Shown here piece after piece: positions 16,524-27,667 of a stretch of DNA of 64,000 bases (the stretch's first letter is position 1; the number at the start of each line of letters is the position of its first letter). The notes beneath the pieces are model-generated. The model was not told the origin of the DNA. It ran no database searches and worked only from the letters and a program-made list of their open reading frames with translations. This stretch comes from Micromonospora haikouensis (GTDB lineage: Bacteria; Actinomycetota; Actinomycetes; Mycobacteriales; Micromonosporaceae): positions 101,047 through 165,046 of the forward strand of contig NZ_FMCW01000019.1 in NCBI RefSeq assembly GCF_900091595.1, written 5' to 3'. A program made the translations under genes and the position numbers.

Positions 16524-18122
16524 CTAGTAGCCGCGCCACTCGACGCGGGCGTACTCCAGCACCCTGGGCCGCAGCAGCGTGGAGGCGGGCACGTCGAGCC
16601 GGCCCCGGTCGGCGGGGAAGTTGGCGGCCGACGCCAGCGTGCCGGCGGTGAGGAAGCGCAGCCGGGGGGCGTCGGCGGGCAGCGCCAGCGCGGGCGGGGC
16701 GGCCCCCGGGGCGGCGAGCACGAACCCCCAGTCGCCGAAGCTGGGCACGTCGACGTGGTACGGCACCGTGGCGAAGCCGGCCTCGCGCACCGACGCCTCG
16801 ATCGACCAGTACGACCGGGGCGCGAAGTACGGCGAGCCGGACTGCACGACGAGCCGCCCGCCGTCAGCGAGGACCGCCCGGACCAGCGCGTAGAACTCGA
16901 CGGTGTAGAGCTTGGCGGTGGCCGTCTCGTCGGGATCGGGCAGGTCGGCGACGACCACGTCGAACCGTTCGGTGGCGGAGCGCAGCCAGCCGAACGCGTC
17001 GACGTTGACCACCCGCACCCGGGGGTCGGCGAACGCGTCGCCGTTCAGCTCGCGCAGCTGCGGCTCGCTGCGGGCCAGCGCCACCACGGCCGGGTCGAGG
17101 TCGACGACGGTCACCCGCCGCACGTCGGGGTAGCGCAGGATCTCCCGCACCGCGAGCCCGTCGCCGGCGCCGAGCACCAGCACCTCGCCGCGCGGGCCGT
17201 TCAGCGCGGGGTGCACGAGCGCCTCGTGGTAGCGGTACTCGTCGACCGAGCTGAACTGGAGGTCGCCGTTGAGGAACAGCCGCAGGTCGGTGTCGGCGTG
17301 CCCGACCTCCCGCACCGAGCGGGTCAGCACGATCTCCTGGTAGCGGCTGCGCTCGGCGTGCACCACCGGGTCGCGGTAGAGCTGCTGGCGGGCGGTCACC
17401 TCGAAGTCGGCGGCGGTGACCCAGGCGTACCCCAAACAGAGCGCGACCACGACGGAGCCGGCGCCGACGGCGACGCGCGCCCGGCGGCTCAGCTCCGCCC
17501 GGAACACGGTGCAGACCAGCGCCACGCCGGCCACCGCGTTCACCGCGCCGACCACCAGCGCGCCCTTGAGCTGCCCGAAGACCGGGATCAGCAGGAACGG
17601 GAAGGCCAGCCCGCCGAGCAGCGCGCCGACGTAGTCGGCGGCGAACAGGTCGGCCACGGCGCTGCCGGCGGACTGCTGGCGGATGCGTTGCAGCATGACC
17701 ATCAGCAGCGGGATCTCCGCGCCGATGAGCAGCCCGAGCACGAACGCGGTGCCGACCAGCGCCGGGCCGTACAGGTCGAGCCACGCGAACGCGGCGTAGA
17801 GGCCGAGCACCGACAGCCCGCCGAGCAGGGCGAGGACCAGCTCGACCACGGCGAACGCGGCGGCGGCCCGGGGCTGCAACGGCTTCGCGGCGAGCGCGCC
17901 GACGCCCATCGCGAAGACCATCACGCCGAGCACGATCGACGCCTGACCGACGGCGTCGCCGATCAGGTAGCTGCCGAGCGCGACCAGGGCCAGCTCGTAG
18001 ACCAGGCCGCAGGCGGCGCAGACGAAGACCGCGACCAGCACCGCCGAGCGGGCCAGCCGCCAGCGCGGCCGGGCGGCGGCGGGGGCCTCGCCGTCGACCG
18101 CCGCCGGCACCTCGGTGGTCAC
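16524..18122 (-). CDS. speE: Membrane-fused spermidine synthase-like protein
   Basis: 532 aa. The N-terminal ~240 residues form about seven membrane segments starting LARSAVLVAVFVCAACGLVY; the C-terminal half is a spermidine synthase-type Rossmann domain. Motifs include QFSSVDEYRYHEALVHP, VLVLGAGDGLAVREILRY, VDLDPAVVALAR and VVVADLPDPDETA with the catalytic Asp region. Family members transfer aminopropyl groups to polyamines; the fused membrane domain and the neighbours suggest a membrane-linked role rather than bulk synthesis. GTG start overlaps the preceding stop by 4 bp (GTGA). It sits with DUF350, DUF4247, DUF2617 and DUF4178 genes. Confidence 0.9.
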   Translation of the reverse strand: MTTEVPAAVDGEAPAAARPRWRLARSAVLVAVFVCAACGLVYELALVALGSYLIGDAVGQASIVLGVMVFAMGVGALAAKPLQPRAAAAFAVVELVLALLGGLSVLGLYAAFAWLDLYGPALVGTAFVLGLLIGAEIPLLMVMLQRIRQQSAGSAVADLFAADYVGALLGGLAFPFLLIPVFGQLKGALVVGAVNAVAGVALVCTVFRAELSRRARVAVGAGSVVVALCLGYAWVTAADFEVTARQQLYRDPVVHAERSRYQEIVLTRSVREVGHADTDLRLFLNGDLQFSSVDEYRYHEALVHPALNGPRGEVLVLGAGDGLAVREILRYPDVRRVTVVDLDPAVVALARSEPQLRELNGDAFADPRVRVVNVDAFGWLRSATERFDVVVADLPDPDETATAKLYTVEFYALVRAVLADGGRLVVQSGSPYFAPRSYWSIEASVREAGFATVPYHVDVPSFGDWGFVLAAPGAAPPALALPADAPRLRFLTAGTLASAANFPADRGRLDVPASTLLRPRVLEYARVEWRGY

Positions 18123-18901
18123 GCCTTCCCCGGGGTACGCCCGGCGGACGCCGCCGCGCGCTGCCGGCTGCGCTGCACGAACCCGACGGTGAACAGCAGC
18201 GCGGTGACCAGCAGCAGCCCGCCGGTGGCGAGCAGCCAGCCCCAGCGGTCCCGCCAGAAGTCGCTGCCGGCGTCGGGCAGCGGGGCGGCGGTCGCGCCGG
18301 GCCGCGCGGTGGGGGCGGCGGCGGGGGGCACCACGCCGGTCTCGGCGAGCAGCAGCGGCAGCGCGACGGCGGCCCGGCAGACCGCCCAGCCGGGGTCGTC
18401 GACGAACACGTCCTCCACGAGGCCGAAGCGGGCGAGACCGGTCTCGACGGCGTACAGGTCGGCGCGGTCGATGTCGGGCGAGCCGTTCACGTCGATGAGC
18501 GCGTAGTCGCTGCTCTCGCTGCTCTCCGACGTGTAGCGGACGTCGGCGGTCACCTCGACCCAGCGCGGGCAGGCCGGGTCGTCGACCACGGGGACCCCGT
18601 CACCGAGGTTGGAGCCGACGCTGATCGGGTCGGAGGTGAACCGGCTCTCCAGCCGCCAGCCGTAGCAGATGCCCTGGCTGCTGGCGGCCTGGGCGAGGAT
18701 CGGCACGGTGTCGGCCCGCTCGTCGACCCCTGGGGCGGGGACAGTGGTGCCGCCGGAGTCGCCGTTGGTCACGCTGATGCCGATGCAGCCGCCGACGAGG
18801 ATGACGGTCACCAGCGCGACGACCCAGCCGCTGGCCGCCGACGACTTCTTCGCCGCCGGCTGGCCGGGCCGCCCGCCACCCGGGTGCTTGCCCGCGGTCA
18901 T
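18119..18901 (-). CDS. Membrane-anchored hypothetical protein of the speE/DUF350 cassette
   Basis: 260 aa with one membrane segment near the N-terminus (VVALVTVILVGGCIGISV) and one near the C-terminus (WLLATGGLLLVTALLFTVGFV), and an extracytoplasmic domain between them holding Cys in GICYGW, DPACPRW and WAVCRA. The domain is followed by an Ala/Pro linker. The ATG at 18901 shares one base with the DUF350 stop (TGATG), so translation is coupled; the 4-bp overlap with speE continues the chain. The frame opens further upstream but that part is inside DUF350. Function unknown. Confidence 0.8.
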   Translation of the reverse strand: MTAGKHPGGGRPGQPAAKKSSAASGWVVALVTVILVGGCIGISVTNGDSGGTTVPAPGVDERADTVPILAQAASSQGICYGWRLESRFTSDPISVGSNLGDGVPVVDDPACPRWVEVTADVRYTSESSESSDYALIDVNGSPDIDRADLYAVETGLARFGLVEDVFVDDPGWAVCRAAVALPLLLAETGVVPPAAAPTARPGATAAPLPDAGSDFWRDRWGWLLATGGLLLVTALLFTVGFVQRSRQRAAASAGRTPGKA

Positions 18902-19332
18902 CAGCTGATCGCGGCGGCGATGATCGCACCGGTGGCCAGGTGCACGACGGCGGACACCCACACGGCGGGGTGCGGCTCAGGATCGACCAGCAGCTCGCCG
19001 AGCCGCCCCGGGGTCACGGCGTCGAGCAGCAGGAATGCGGCGGCCATGATGACCAGGCCGACGATCCCGTAGGCCGCCGCGCCGACGAGGCCGAGCACGA
19101 AGTCGTCCTCGCTGGCGACGATCGCGGCGACCACGATGGTGCCGACGCCGAGCAGGTTCGACGAGAGCAGCAGGGCGGCGTTGCGGTTGCGCTCGGTCCA
19201 GATCAGCTCGTGCAGCTTGCCGGGGGTGGCCACGTCGACCAGCCCGTAGCCGATGCCCATCAGGACGACGCCGACCACGCCGTAGGCGAGGGTGACCAGC
19301 AGATCGGTGACGAGGTTCTGCAAGGGGGACAC
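18901..19332 (-). CDS. DUF350 membrane protein
   Basis: 143 aa made of two related halves, each with two membrane helices: AYGVVGVVLMGIGYGLVDVA then TPGKL, and AAYGIVGLVIMAAAFLLLDA then VTPGRL. This internal duplication is the mark of DUF350 (YjfL-like) proteins. Comparative work links DUF350 with PspA-type membrane stress and polyamine-related genes; here it sits directly beside a membrane spermidine synthase. GTG start with GGAG close upstream. Confidence 0.9.
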   Translation of the reverse strand: MSPLQNLVTDLLVTLAYGVVGVVLMGIGYGLVDVATPGKLHELIWTERNRNAALLLSSNLLGVGTIVVAAIVASEDDFVLGLVGAAAYGIVGLVIMAAAFLLLDAVTPGRLGELLVDPEPHPAVWVSAVVHLATGAIIAAAIS

Positions 19333-19357
19333 TCCAGGGTGAGGGGCGTTCGTCGGG

Positions 19358-19783
19358 CTACTTGCCGGCGCCGGGGCCGCCGCCCCGGACGGTGCTGCCG
19401 CGTCCCCAGCCCCAGTGCGACCCGACGGTCGAGTGGTAACGGGGGTAGGCGGTGGTGAGGCGTTCGAGCAGGATCACCGAGCCGGCGGCGATCGGCAGGA
19501 TCACCACCGAGTCGTCGTCGTAGCGCAGGTAGACGCCGCTGCCGTCGACGTACTGGTCGGCCGGCTGCCAGGCGTCGGTGACCTCCTTGGCGACCTGGCT
19601 GGGCGTCTTCGTCGAGGTGTACGCCACGGCGTCCCGGCCGATGTCGCGGCTGGCCGCCCGGTTGTACCGGTCCTGCACGTAGCCGCGCGGGGAGAAGTTG
19701 CCGTAGAAGATCGCGAAGGCGGCGAGCAGCGCGCCGACCACGGCGACCGCCGCTCCCACCACGAACCAGCGTCGGTACGTCAC
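19358..19783 (-). CDS. DUF4247 domain protein
   Basis: 141 aa. One N-terminal membrane anchor (FVVGAAVAVVGALLAAFAIF), then an extracytoplasmic domain with the DUF4247 pattern: GYVQDRYNRA, VAYTSTKTPSQVAKEVTDAW, VYLRYDDDSVVILP. The C-terminus is Gly-rich (WGWGRGSTVRGGGPG). The GTG start overlaps the DUF2617 stop by 4 bp, so it is in the same operon. Function unknown; conserved in this cassette. Confidence 0.88.
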   Translation of the reverse strand: MTYRRWFVVGAAVAVVGALLAAFAIFYGNFSPRGYVQDRYNRAASRDIGRDAVAYTSTKTPSQVAKEVTDAWQPADQYVDGSGVYLRYDDDSVVILPIAAGSVILLERLTTAYPRYHSTVGSHWGWGRGSTVRGGGPGAGK

Positions 19784-20283
19784 AGCGCCACCACCGTCTC
19801 GGTCAGGACCAGCTCGTTGGTCTGGGGGTACGCGTGCCAGGTGCGCCAGCCGACCGCCCCGTCCGGCGGGTCGGCGCGCACGGCGAGGGCGGTCACCGCG
19901 TCGGCGTCGCCGGGGAACACCCCGACCAGCGCGTACGGGTCGCCGGCCAACTCGGCGCGGAGCGCGGCGACCCGGGTGCTCAGCTCCGCCCCGGCCGGGC
20001 GCAGCACGGTGGCGGTGAACCGGTAGCCGTTCGCCTCGTCCAGCCGGGTCGCGGGCAGCTCGGGCGGGCGGCCGGGGAGGCAGGCGACGGTCTCGGTCAG
20101 CTCGATGCCGGCCGCGCGCAGCACCACCTGGTGTGACGCGCCGAGCAGCCGCAGCCGCAGCCGGATCCCGGCGGGCAGGTCGAGGTCGAGCACGTGCAGC
20201 GCGGGGCGTTCGCCGTCGCCGAGGGCGAGGCTGAGGTCGGCGGCGCTGGTGTCGACGTACGGGGCGTCGAGGGTGACCAGCAC
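19780..20283 (-). CDS. DUF2617 family protein
   Basis: 167 aa, soluble, no membrane segment. DUF2617 pattern: LDLDLPAGIRLRLRLLGASH, LTETVACLP, YRFTATVLRP and GWRTWHAYPQTNELV. The GTG at 20283 lies 4 nt after the DUF4178 stop with AAGGTGAG upstream, and its stop overlaps the DUF4247 start. The tight packing implies a joint function with its neighbours. Biochemical role unknown. Confidence 0.88.
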   Translation of the reverse strand: MLVTLDAPYVDTSAADLSLALGDGERPALHVLDLDLPAGIRLRLRLLGASHQVVLRAAGIELTETVACLPGRPPELPATRLDEANGYRFTATVLRPAGAELSTRVAALRAELAGDPYALVGVFPGDADAVTALAVRADPPDGAVGWRTWHAYPQTNELVLTETVVAL

Positions 20284-20287
20284 GGGG

Positions 20288-20920
20288 TCAGCTCACCTTC
20301 GCCGGGCCGGACTGCGGGTAGATCATCACGTCGGAGCGGTGCAGCTCGTCGCCCCGGGCCACCTCCCACGCGGCGTTGCCGTACGCCTCGAAGGAGAGCC
20401 GCAGCTTCCCCGGGCCCCGGTAGTCGTGGTAGCGCATCGCGCCGGACGGGTCGAGGCCCGTGCTGCCGGTGGCGTTGAACCGCGCGTGCCCGGCCTCCTT
20501 GCTGACGTACCGGTGACCGTCGAGGTCGATGCTCGGCGCGCCCGGGGTGATGGTGAGCGCCGGATCGGTCGTCCAGAGCACCATGATCACGTCAGGGTCC
20601 TCCTCGACGGAGAGCCAGAGCTGGCCACCGGCCGCGTCGTCGAGCAGGTGCTCCGACCAGGTCCAGCTGCCCTCCCTGAGCAGCACCGAGCCGCGCACCC
20701 CGTACGAGGTGCCGCGGATCTCGACGATGTCGCCGGGGCTCAGCCGGCGCGGGTCGCCCCGCAGCGCGTCGGCGTCGCGGTCCCGGAACGGGTCCACCGG
20801 GCCGGGCCGCCCGCCCGTGCGCCTACGGGAACGTTGCATCGCCACCACGGCGACGACGACACCGGCCACCGCGATGAGGCAGCCCGCCGCCGTCACCAGA
20901 TACGCCACCGAACCGTTCAA
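20288..20920 (-). CDS. DUF4178 domain membrane protein
   Basis: 210 aa. One N-terminal membrane segment (LVTAAGCLIAVAGVVVAVVA) then a cytoplasmic DUF4178 domain with LSPGDIVEIRGTSYGVRGSV, WTWSEHLLDD and MRYHDYRG. The TTG at 20920 was chosen because GGGGAGG lies 8 nt upstream; a TTG at 20962 is the longest option. First gene of the minus-strand cassette DUF4178-DUF2617-DUF4247-DUF350-anchor-speE. DUF4178 is repeatedly found with DUF350 and PspA-type genes, but no pspA is visible here. Confidence 0.87.
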   Translation of the reverse strand: MNGSVAYLVTAAGCLIAVAGVVVAVVAMQRSRRRTGGRPGPVDPFRDRDADALRGDPRRLSPGDIVEIRGTSYGVRGSVLLREGSWTWSEHLLDDAAGGQLWLSVEEDPDVIMVLWTTDPALTITPGAPSIDLDGHRYVSKEAGHARFNATGSTGLDPSGAMRYHDYRGPGKLRLSFEAYGNAAWEVARGDELHRSDVMIYPQSGPAKVS

Positions 20921-21008
20921 CCCGATCGCCTCCCCCAGTCGCGTCGGCGGAGACGGTAACAACCCCGCGCACGTGGCGAAACCCGAGCAGAGTTGAGTAA
21001 TGACTCAG

Positions 21009-21380
21009 TTACGAACCGTCCTCAGGTCGGTTGAGCTGCGTGTTCGCGTACTCGCCCAGCTTGGTCCGGCCCATGAGGCAGCCGGCGAAGGTGACGAACT
21101 CGGCCTCGGAGCCGCGCAGCGCCTCCCAGGCGGCGCGGGCGGCGGCCGGGTCGACCCGCCCCAGCAGGGTCGCCGCGTACGCCCGGCCGGCCGGCGAGCC
21201 GTGCGCCAGCAGCCAGTCGACCTTCCGCCGGGCCCGCTCCGGGTGCGCGTCGAGCTGCCGCTCGACCTCGAAGTACGCCTCGGTCTCCGGCAGCACCGTG
21301 CCGGCGAAGCCGACCCCGCCGAAGGCGAGGGTGTCGGTGCCCGCCAGCTCCCGCACGGCCGCATCGAGCCGATCGCCCAT
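21009..21380 (-). CDS. Conserved hypothetical protein
   Basis: 123 aa, soluble, helical, with Ala/Arg/Glu-rich sequence (AYFEVERQLDAHPERARRKV; AGRAYAATLLGRVDPAAARA) that resembles HEAT-like short repeats of bacterial scaffold proteins. Start ATG at 21380 has GAGGGGG upstream; the longer frame to 21449 only reads through palindrome copy B. Function unknown. Confidence 0.7.
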   Translation of the reverse strand: MGDRLDAAVRELAGTDTLAFGGVGFAGTVLPETEAYFEVERQLDAHPERARRKVDWLLAHGSPAGRAYAATLLGRVDPAAARAAWEALRGSEAEFVTFAGCLMGRTKLGEYANTQLNRPEDGS

Positions 21381-21397
21381 CCTCAACCCCCTCGAAA

Positions 21398-21447
21398 GGA
21401 AGGGCCCCCTGTTAACGCAAAACGTTGTACAGGGGGCCCCTATTAAC
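21398..21447. repeat. Dispersed intergenic palindrome, copy B
   Basis: A diverged copy of the palindrome (GGAAGGGCCCCCTGTTAAC ... ACAGGGGGCCCC). It lies between clpB and the downstream hypothetical gene, both on the minus strand, the only copy here that is not between convergent genes. Confidence 0.8.
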
Positions 21448-21462
21448 ATTCACGCCAGCGGG

Positions 21463-24054
<2,592 letters not shown>

Positions 24055-24099
24055 GGGCTCCCCCGGATCGGCGTGTCCACTAGGAAGGACACAACCAGA

Positions 24100-24120
24100 G
24101 TTGAGCCTATTCCGCTCAAC
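24100..24120. promoter_or_regulatory. HAIR operator upstream of clpB
   Basis: GTTGAGC-N7-GCTCAAC, a perfect 7-7-7 inverted repeat that matches the HspR-associated inverted repeat (consensus CTTGAGT-N7-ACTCAAG). It lies 46-66 bp upstream of the clpB ATG. HspR is encoded at 28081-28515. Confidence 0.85.
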
Positions 24121-24185
24121 CTTGCGACTGTGACCTGCGTCACTCAAGAGTCGGCCGGGCGGCGGGCGCGGGGCGGCGCGGCCGG

Positions 24186-25283
24186 TCAGGCCGGGGCCAG
24201 CACCACGCGCACCCAGCGGCGGTTGCCGACCGGCCCGGTGGCCAGCAACACCTCGTCGGGGGCACGGCCCACCAGCGTGCCGTCGGCCAGCAGGGTCAGG
24301 TAGTGCTTGGGGGCGACCGGCCAGTCGAGCCGGTCGTACCGTCCGTCGGCCACCACGCCCGCGCCGTCCGGGCCGTTGACGGCGAACCGGCCGGTGGTCA
24401 GCGGCACCACGGAGTCCGCCCGCGCGGGATGCCCCGCGGCGGGCACCGCCACCCACCGGCCCAGATACCGCCAGAGCGCCGGGAAGCCGCTCCGGTCCGG
24501 CGGCCAGCCGACCAGCCGCGCCTCGCCGTCCGGCCCGACCATCGGCCGCAGCACCCCGACCTCGCCGTCGGGCACCGGCACGGGGGTCGACTGCCAGGTG
24601 CGCCCCCGGTCCGTCGAGACCGCCGCGTACGGCTTCCCGCCGTCGACGCCGGCCACCACCAGCAGGCCGCGGGCCTCGACGACGCCGTGCGGCGCCGGCA
24701 CGGGCGGCTTGGCGGGCAGGGGTGTCGCCCGCAGCCCCGCCCAGCGGACCACCCGACCGGTGGGGTAGTCGATCTGGAACCGGCCCTGGGCGGCCCGCCA
24801 GGCGACGGGCTCCTGGTCCCCGTTCGTGTGCGCGAAGGTGCGCCCGCCGTCGGTGGAGGTGTAGTAGCCGTGCGGCTCGGCGAGCAGTCTCAGCACGCCC
24901 GGGGCGGCGTAGAGCTGCTGGTTCTCGGCGACCGGGCGGGGGTGGGTGAGCCGCCGCCAGGAGCGGCCGCCGTCGACCGTGGCGTAGAGCACCGCCGGGC
25001 ACTCCCGCGCCGTCCGGGCCGGGCAGGTGGAGAAGAGGGCGTACGCCTGCTCGGCGGTGACGAACTCGACGTACGGGCGCTCGTACCCCTTGCCGACCGG
25101 GACCCGGACGTCGCGCAACTCGACGGCGAGGGCCGGGGGCGACGGCGACGGCTCGATCACGGTCGGTCGGGGCGACGGCGCGGTGCGGTCCGGCGGCGGG
25201 CGACGGACGTCGCCGATCGAACAGCCGGTCAGCAGGGGCGCGAGCAGCAGCGCGACCATTCTGCGGCCGAACCGACGAGTCAT
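24186..25283 (-). CDS. BNR-repeat lipoprotein
   Basis: 365 aa secreted lipoprotein. The signal peptide ends in the lipobox LLTGCS, and a Pro/Ser-rich linker follows. At least three BNR/Asp-box motifs are visible (TVDGGRSWRR, TSTDGGRTFAHT, STDRGRTWQST), which indicate a beta-propeller like that of sialidases and photosystem II assembly proteins. Start ATG at 25283 follows GGGGGGTAGG. Divergent from the antiporter operon. No catalytic residues for sialidase activity can be assigned, so function is unknown. Confidence 0.8.
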   Translation of the reverse strand: MTRRFGRRMVALLLAPLLTGCSIGDVRRPPPDRTAPSPRPTVIEPSPSPPALAVELRDVRVPVGKGYERPYVEFVTAEQAYALFSTCPARTARECPAVLYATVDGGRSWRRLTHPRPVAENQQLYAAPGVLRLLAEPHGYYTSTDGGRTFAHTNGDQEPVAWRAAQGRFQIDYPTGRVVRWAGLRATPLPAKPPVPAPHGVVEARGLLVVAGVDGGKPYAAVSTDRGRTWQSTPVPVPDGEVGVLRPMVGPDGEARLVGWPPDRSGFPALWRYLGRWVAVPAAGHPARADSVVPLTTGRFAVNGPDGAGVVADGRYDRLDWPVAPKHYLTLLADGTLVGRAPDEVLLATGPVGNRRWVRVVLAPA

Positions 25284-25302
25284 CGGCCTACCCCCCAACC
25301 GG

Positions 25303-25308
25303 TAGCCT
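25303..25308 (+). promoter_or_regulatory. -10 box of the antiporter operon
   Basis: TAGCCT, 6 nt before the GTG at 25315, with no Shine-Dalgarno. This spacing predicts a leaderless mRNA for the operon. Confidence 0.45.
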
Positions 25309-25314
25309 GACGCC

Positions 25315-25815
25315 GTGCGAGTACGTGTCGAACAGACTGCCCTACCCGGGATCGGAATGCGTCACGACCTGTTGACGGAATCCGGACGCCGGCTCGGTGT
25401 GGTTTCCCACCGCAATGGCCGCCGTGACCTTGTCCTCTATGACCCCGATGATCCCGATTCCTGCCAGCACGACATACCGCTGACAGACGACGAGGCGGAG
25501 GCGCTCGCGGACATCCTCGGCGCGTCGCTGATGCTCGGCCAGCTCTCCGGGCTGCGCGAGCAGGCGGCCGGGCTGCTCACCGAGCAGATCGCCATCCCGG
25601 CCGGCTCCAAGTACGTCCACCGGCGGCTCGGCGACACGAAGGCCCGCACCCGGACCAGCGCCTCGATCGTCGCGGTGCTGCGCCAGGGCGAGGTGATCGT
25701 CTCGCCCGACCCGGCCTTCCGCTTCGACGCCGGTGACGTGGTGGTCGTGGTCGGCACCCGCAAGGGGCTCGACGGCGTGACCGCCATCCTCGCCGACAGC
25801 GACCCGGACGGCTGA
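25315..25815 (+). CDS. Cation:proton antiporter regulatory subunit (TrkA-C domain)
   Basis: 166 aa. The C-terminal half holds a TrkA-C/RCK_C domain (VAVLRQGEVIVSPDPAFRFD; VVVVVGTRKGLDGV), and the N-terminal part resembles KhtT/YhaT-type subunits. In KhtTU systems such a subunit binds a ligand (c-di-AMP or divalent/ionic signals) and gates the membrane antiporter. It precedes the antiporter gene by 7 bp. The exact ligand is unknown. Confidence 0.85.
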   Translation: MRVRVEQTALPGIGMRHDLLTESGRRLGVVSHRNGRRDLVLYDPDDPDSCQHDIPLTDDEAEALADILGASLMLGQLSGLREQAAGLLTEQIAIPAGSKYVHRRLGDTKARTRTSASIVAVLRQGEVIVSPDPAFRFDAGDVVVVVGTRKGLDGVTAILADSDPDG

Positions 25816-25822
25816 GGCGCGG

Positions 25823-27031
25823 ATGCACGAGGAAACCACGATATTGCTCATCGAGGTCGGTGCGCTGCTGTTCCTGCTCGGGCTGCTGGGGCGGCTCGGG
25901 CGGCGGATCGGCCTCTCCCCCATTCCCCTCTACCTGCTCGCCGGGCTCGTCTTCGGCCACGGCGGCGTGCTGCCGCTGACCGCCAGCGAGGAGTTCTTCG
26001 CCGTCGGGGCGGAGATCGGCGTGATCCTGCTGCTGGTCATGCTCGGCCTGGAATACTCGGCCGGCGAACTGGTCGGCAACCTGCGCTCGGCGGCCCCCGC
26101 CGGCCTGATCGACGGCGTGTTCAACGCGCTGCCCGGCGCGGCCTTCGCCTTCCTGCTCGGCTGGGACTGGGTGGCCGCGATCGTGCTGGCCGGCATCACC
26201 TGGGTCTCCTCCTCCGGCGTGATCGCCAAGGTGCTGGCCGACCTGGGCCGGCTCGGTAACCGGGAGACCCCGGTGGTCCTGTCGGTGCTGGTCATCGAGG
26301 ACCTGGCGATGGCGCTCTACCTGCCGCTGCTCACCGCCGTGCTGGCCGGCACCGGCCTGCTCGGCGGCGGCATCGCGCTCGGCGTCGCCGTCGGCACCGT
26401 CGTGCTGGTGCTGGTGGTGGCGATCCGGTACGGCCACCTGATCTCCTCCGCCCTGTCGGCGAAGGACCCGGAGGCGCTGCTGCTCGGCGTGCTCGGGCTC
26501 ACCCTGCTGGTCGCCGGCATCGCGGCGAAGCTCCAGGTGTCGGCGGCGGTCGGCGCGTTCCTCGTCGGCATCGCGCTGTCCGGCCCCGTGGCGCACCACG
26601 CCACCGAGATGCTCTCCCCGCTGCGGGACCTGTTCGCCGCGGTGTTCTTCGTCTTCTTCGGCCTGGTCACCGACCCCCGGGACATCCCGCCCGTGCTGCT
26701 GCCGGCGCTCGCGCTGGCCGTGGTCACGATGGGGACGAAGACGCTGACCGGATACCTGGCCGCCCGACGGGTGGGGATCAAGGAACCCGGCCGGTGGCGG
26801 GCCGGGCTGGCCCTGGTCCCGCGCGGCGAGTTCTCCATCGTCATCGCCGGGCTCGCCGTGGCCGCCGGCAGCGTCGAGCCGAAGCTGGCCGCGTTGGCCA
26901 CCGCGTACGTGCTGATCACGGTGGTGACCGGGCCGATGCTGGCACGGCTGCCCGACTTCGCCTGGTTCAAGGTGTGGCTGCGCCAGCGGGCCGTCGCCCA
27001 ACGCGCCGAGCCGCTGGTCACCACTGACTGA
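25823..27031 (+). CDS. Cation:proton antiporter (CPA2 family)
   Basis: 402 aa with about 12 membrane helices. CPA2 signatures are visible: ELLVMLGLEYSA-type region (VMLGLEYSAGELV), a GVIAKVLADLGR segment and LVPRGEFSIVIAGLAVAAG near the C-terminus. The nearest type is K+(H+) antiporters of the KefB/KhtU group, controlled by the partner subunit upstream. The ATG is 7 bp after that gene, so the two form one operon. Ends before a strong palindrome. Confidence 0.9.
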   Translation: MHEETTILLIEVGALLFLLGLLGRLGRRIGLSPIPLYLLAGLVFGHGGVLPLTASEEFFAVGAEIGVILLLVMLGLEYSAGELVGNLRSAAPAGLIDGVFNALPGAAFAFLLGWDWVAAIVLAGITWVSSSGVIAKVLADLGRLGNRETPVVLSVLVIEDLAMALYLPLLTAVLAGTGLLGGGIALGVAVGTVVLVLVVAIRYGHLISSALSAKDPEALLLGVLGLTLLVAGIAAKLQVSAAVGAFLVGIALSGPVAHHATEMLSPLRDLFAAVFFVFFGLVTDPRDIPPVLLPALALAVVTMGTKTLTGYLAARRVGIKEPGRWRAGLALVPRGEFSIVIAGLAVAAGSVEPKLAALATAYVLITVVTGPMLARLPDFAWFKVWLRQRAVAQRAEPLVTTD

Positions 27032-27054
27032 GTCGACACTCAGTTTCGCCCGCC

Positions 27055-27088
27055 GGGGCGGGGCCGGCCGTACGGCCGGCCCCGCCCC
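27055..27088. terminator. GC-rich palindromic terminator
   Basis: A perfect 17-bp palindrome without a separate loop, 24 bp after the antiporter stop. It probably ends the antiporter operon. Confidence 0.7.
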
Positions 27089-27222
27089 GCGTCCATCGGA
27101 TGCCGAATTGTGCTGGGAGCCCCTTCCCCCTGGTCGGCGGACCGGGTTACCGTTTCGCCCCAGCAGCAAGGGTCCGTGGGAGGCCGGTCGGTCGCCCTCG
27201 GGCGCGAGCGGAAGGTTGGCCG

Positions 27223-27654
27223 GTGAGCGTGCAGGACTCGACGTTCCACGGCTTCGCCAACCCCGTCGACCCGTCCCCGGCGGAGTTGCGGGCGTGGGCG
27301 TACCACCCCGATTCGGTGCCGTTGACGTCGATGCCGCCGGACTGGGACCTGCTGGTCTCCGGGGACCACCTGGTGCAGACGCTCTTCGAGTTGGCGATGG
27401 ACCCGGCCTGCCCGGCCCGCCGGTTCGCGCTGCACTGCCTCTACATCTATGCCGCCGACGGCATCCGGACGAACTTCCGCGCCCACCCGAAGCGCCGCTT
27501 CCGCAAGCTGGTCGAGCAGTCGGAGCGGACCGGCGACGAGATGATGCGGACGTGGGCGCACAACAGCCGCGTGCTGCTGGCGCGCCCCCACCTGTTCGTC
27601 TACCGGGACTGGTGCGAGGGCGGCCTGGTCCGCGAGAACCGCCGCATCGGCTGA
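27223..27654 (+). CDS. Conserved actinobacterial hypothetical protein
   Basis: 143 aa. Sequence features such as STFHGFANPVDPSPAELRAW, RFALHCLYIYAADGIRTNFR and MMRTWAHNSRVLLARPHLF look conserved and soluble, without a known domain. GTG at 27223 has GGAAGG upstream; the longer frame to 27100 looks non-coding. Codon bias supports a real gene. Function unknown. Confidence 0.8.
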   Translation: MSVQDSTFHGFANPVDPSPAELRAWAYHPDSVPLTSMPPDWDLLVSGDHLVQTLFELAMDPACPARRFALHCLYIYAADGIRTNFRAHPKRRFRKLVEQSERTGDEMMRTWAHNSRVLLARPHLFVYRDWCEGGLVRENRRIG

Positions 27655-27667
27655 CGCCGGGGCCGCC

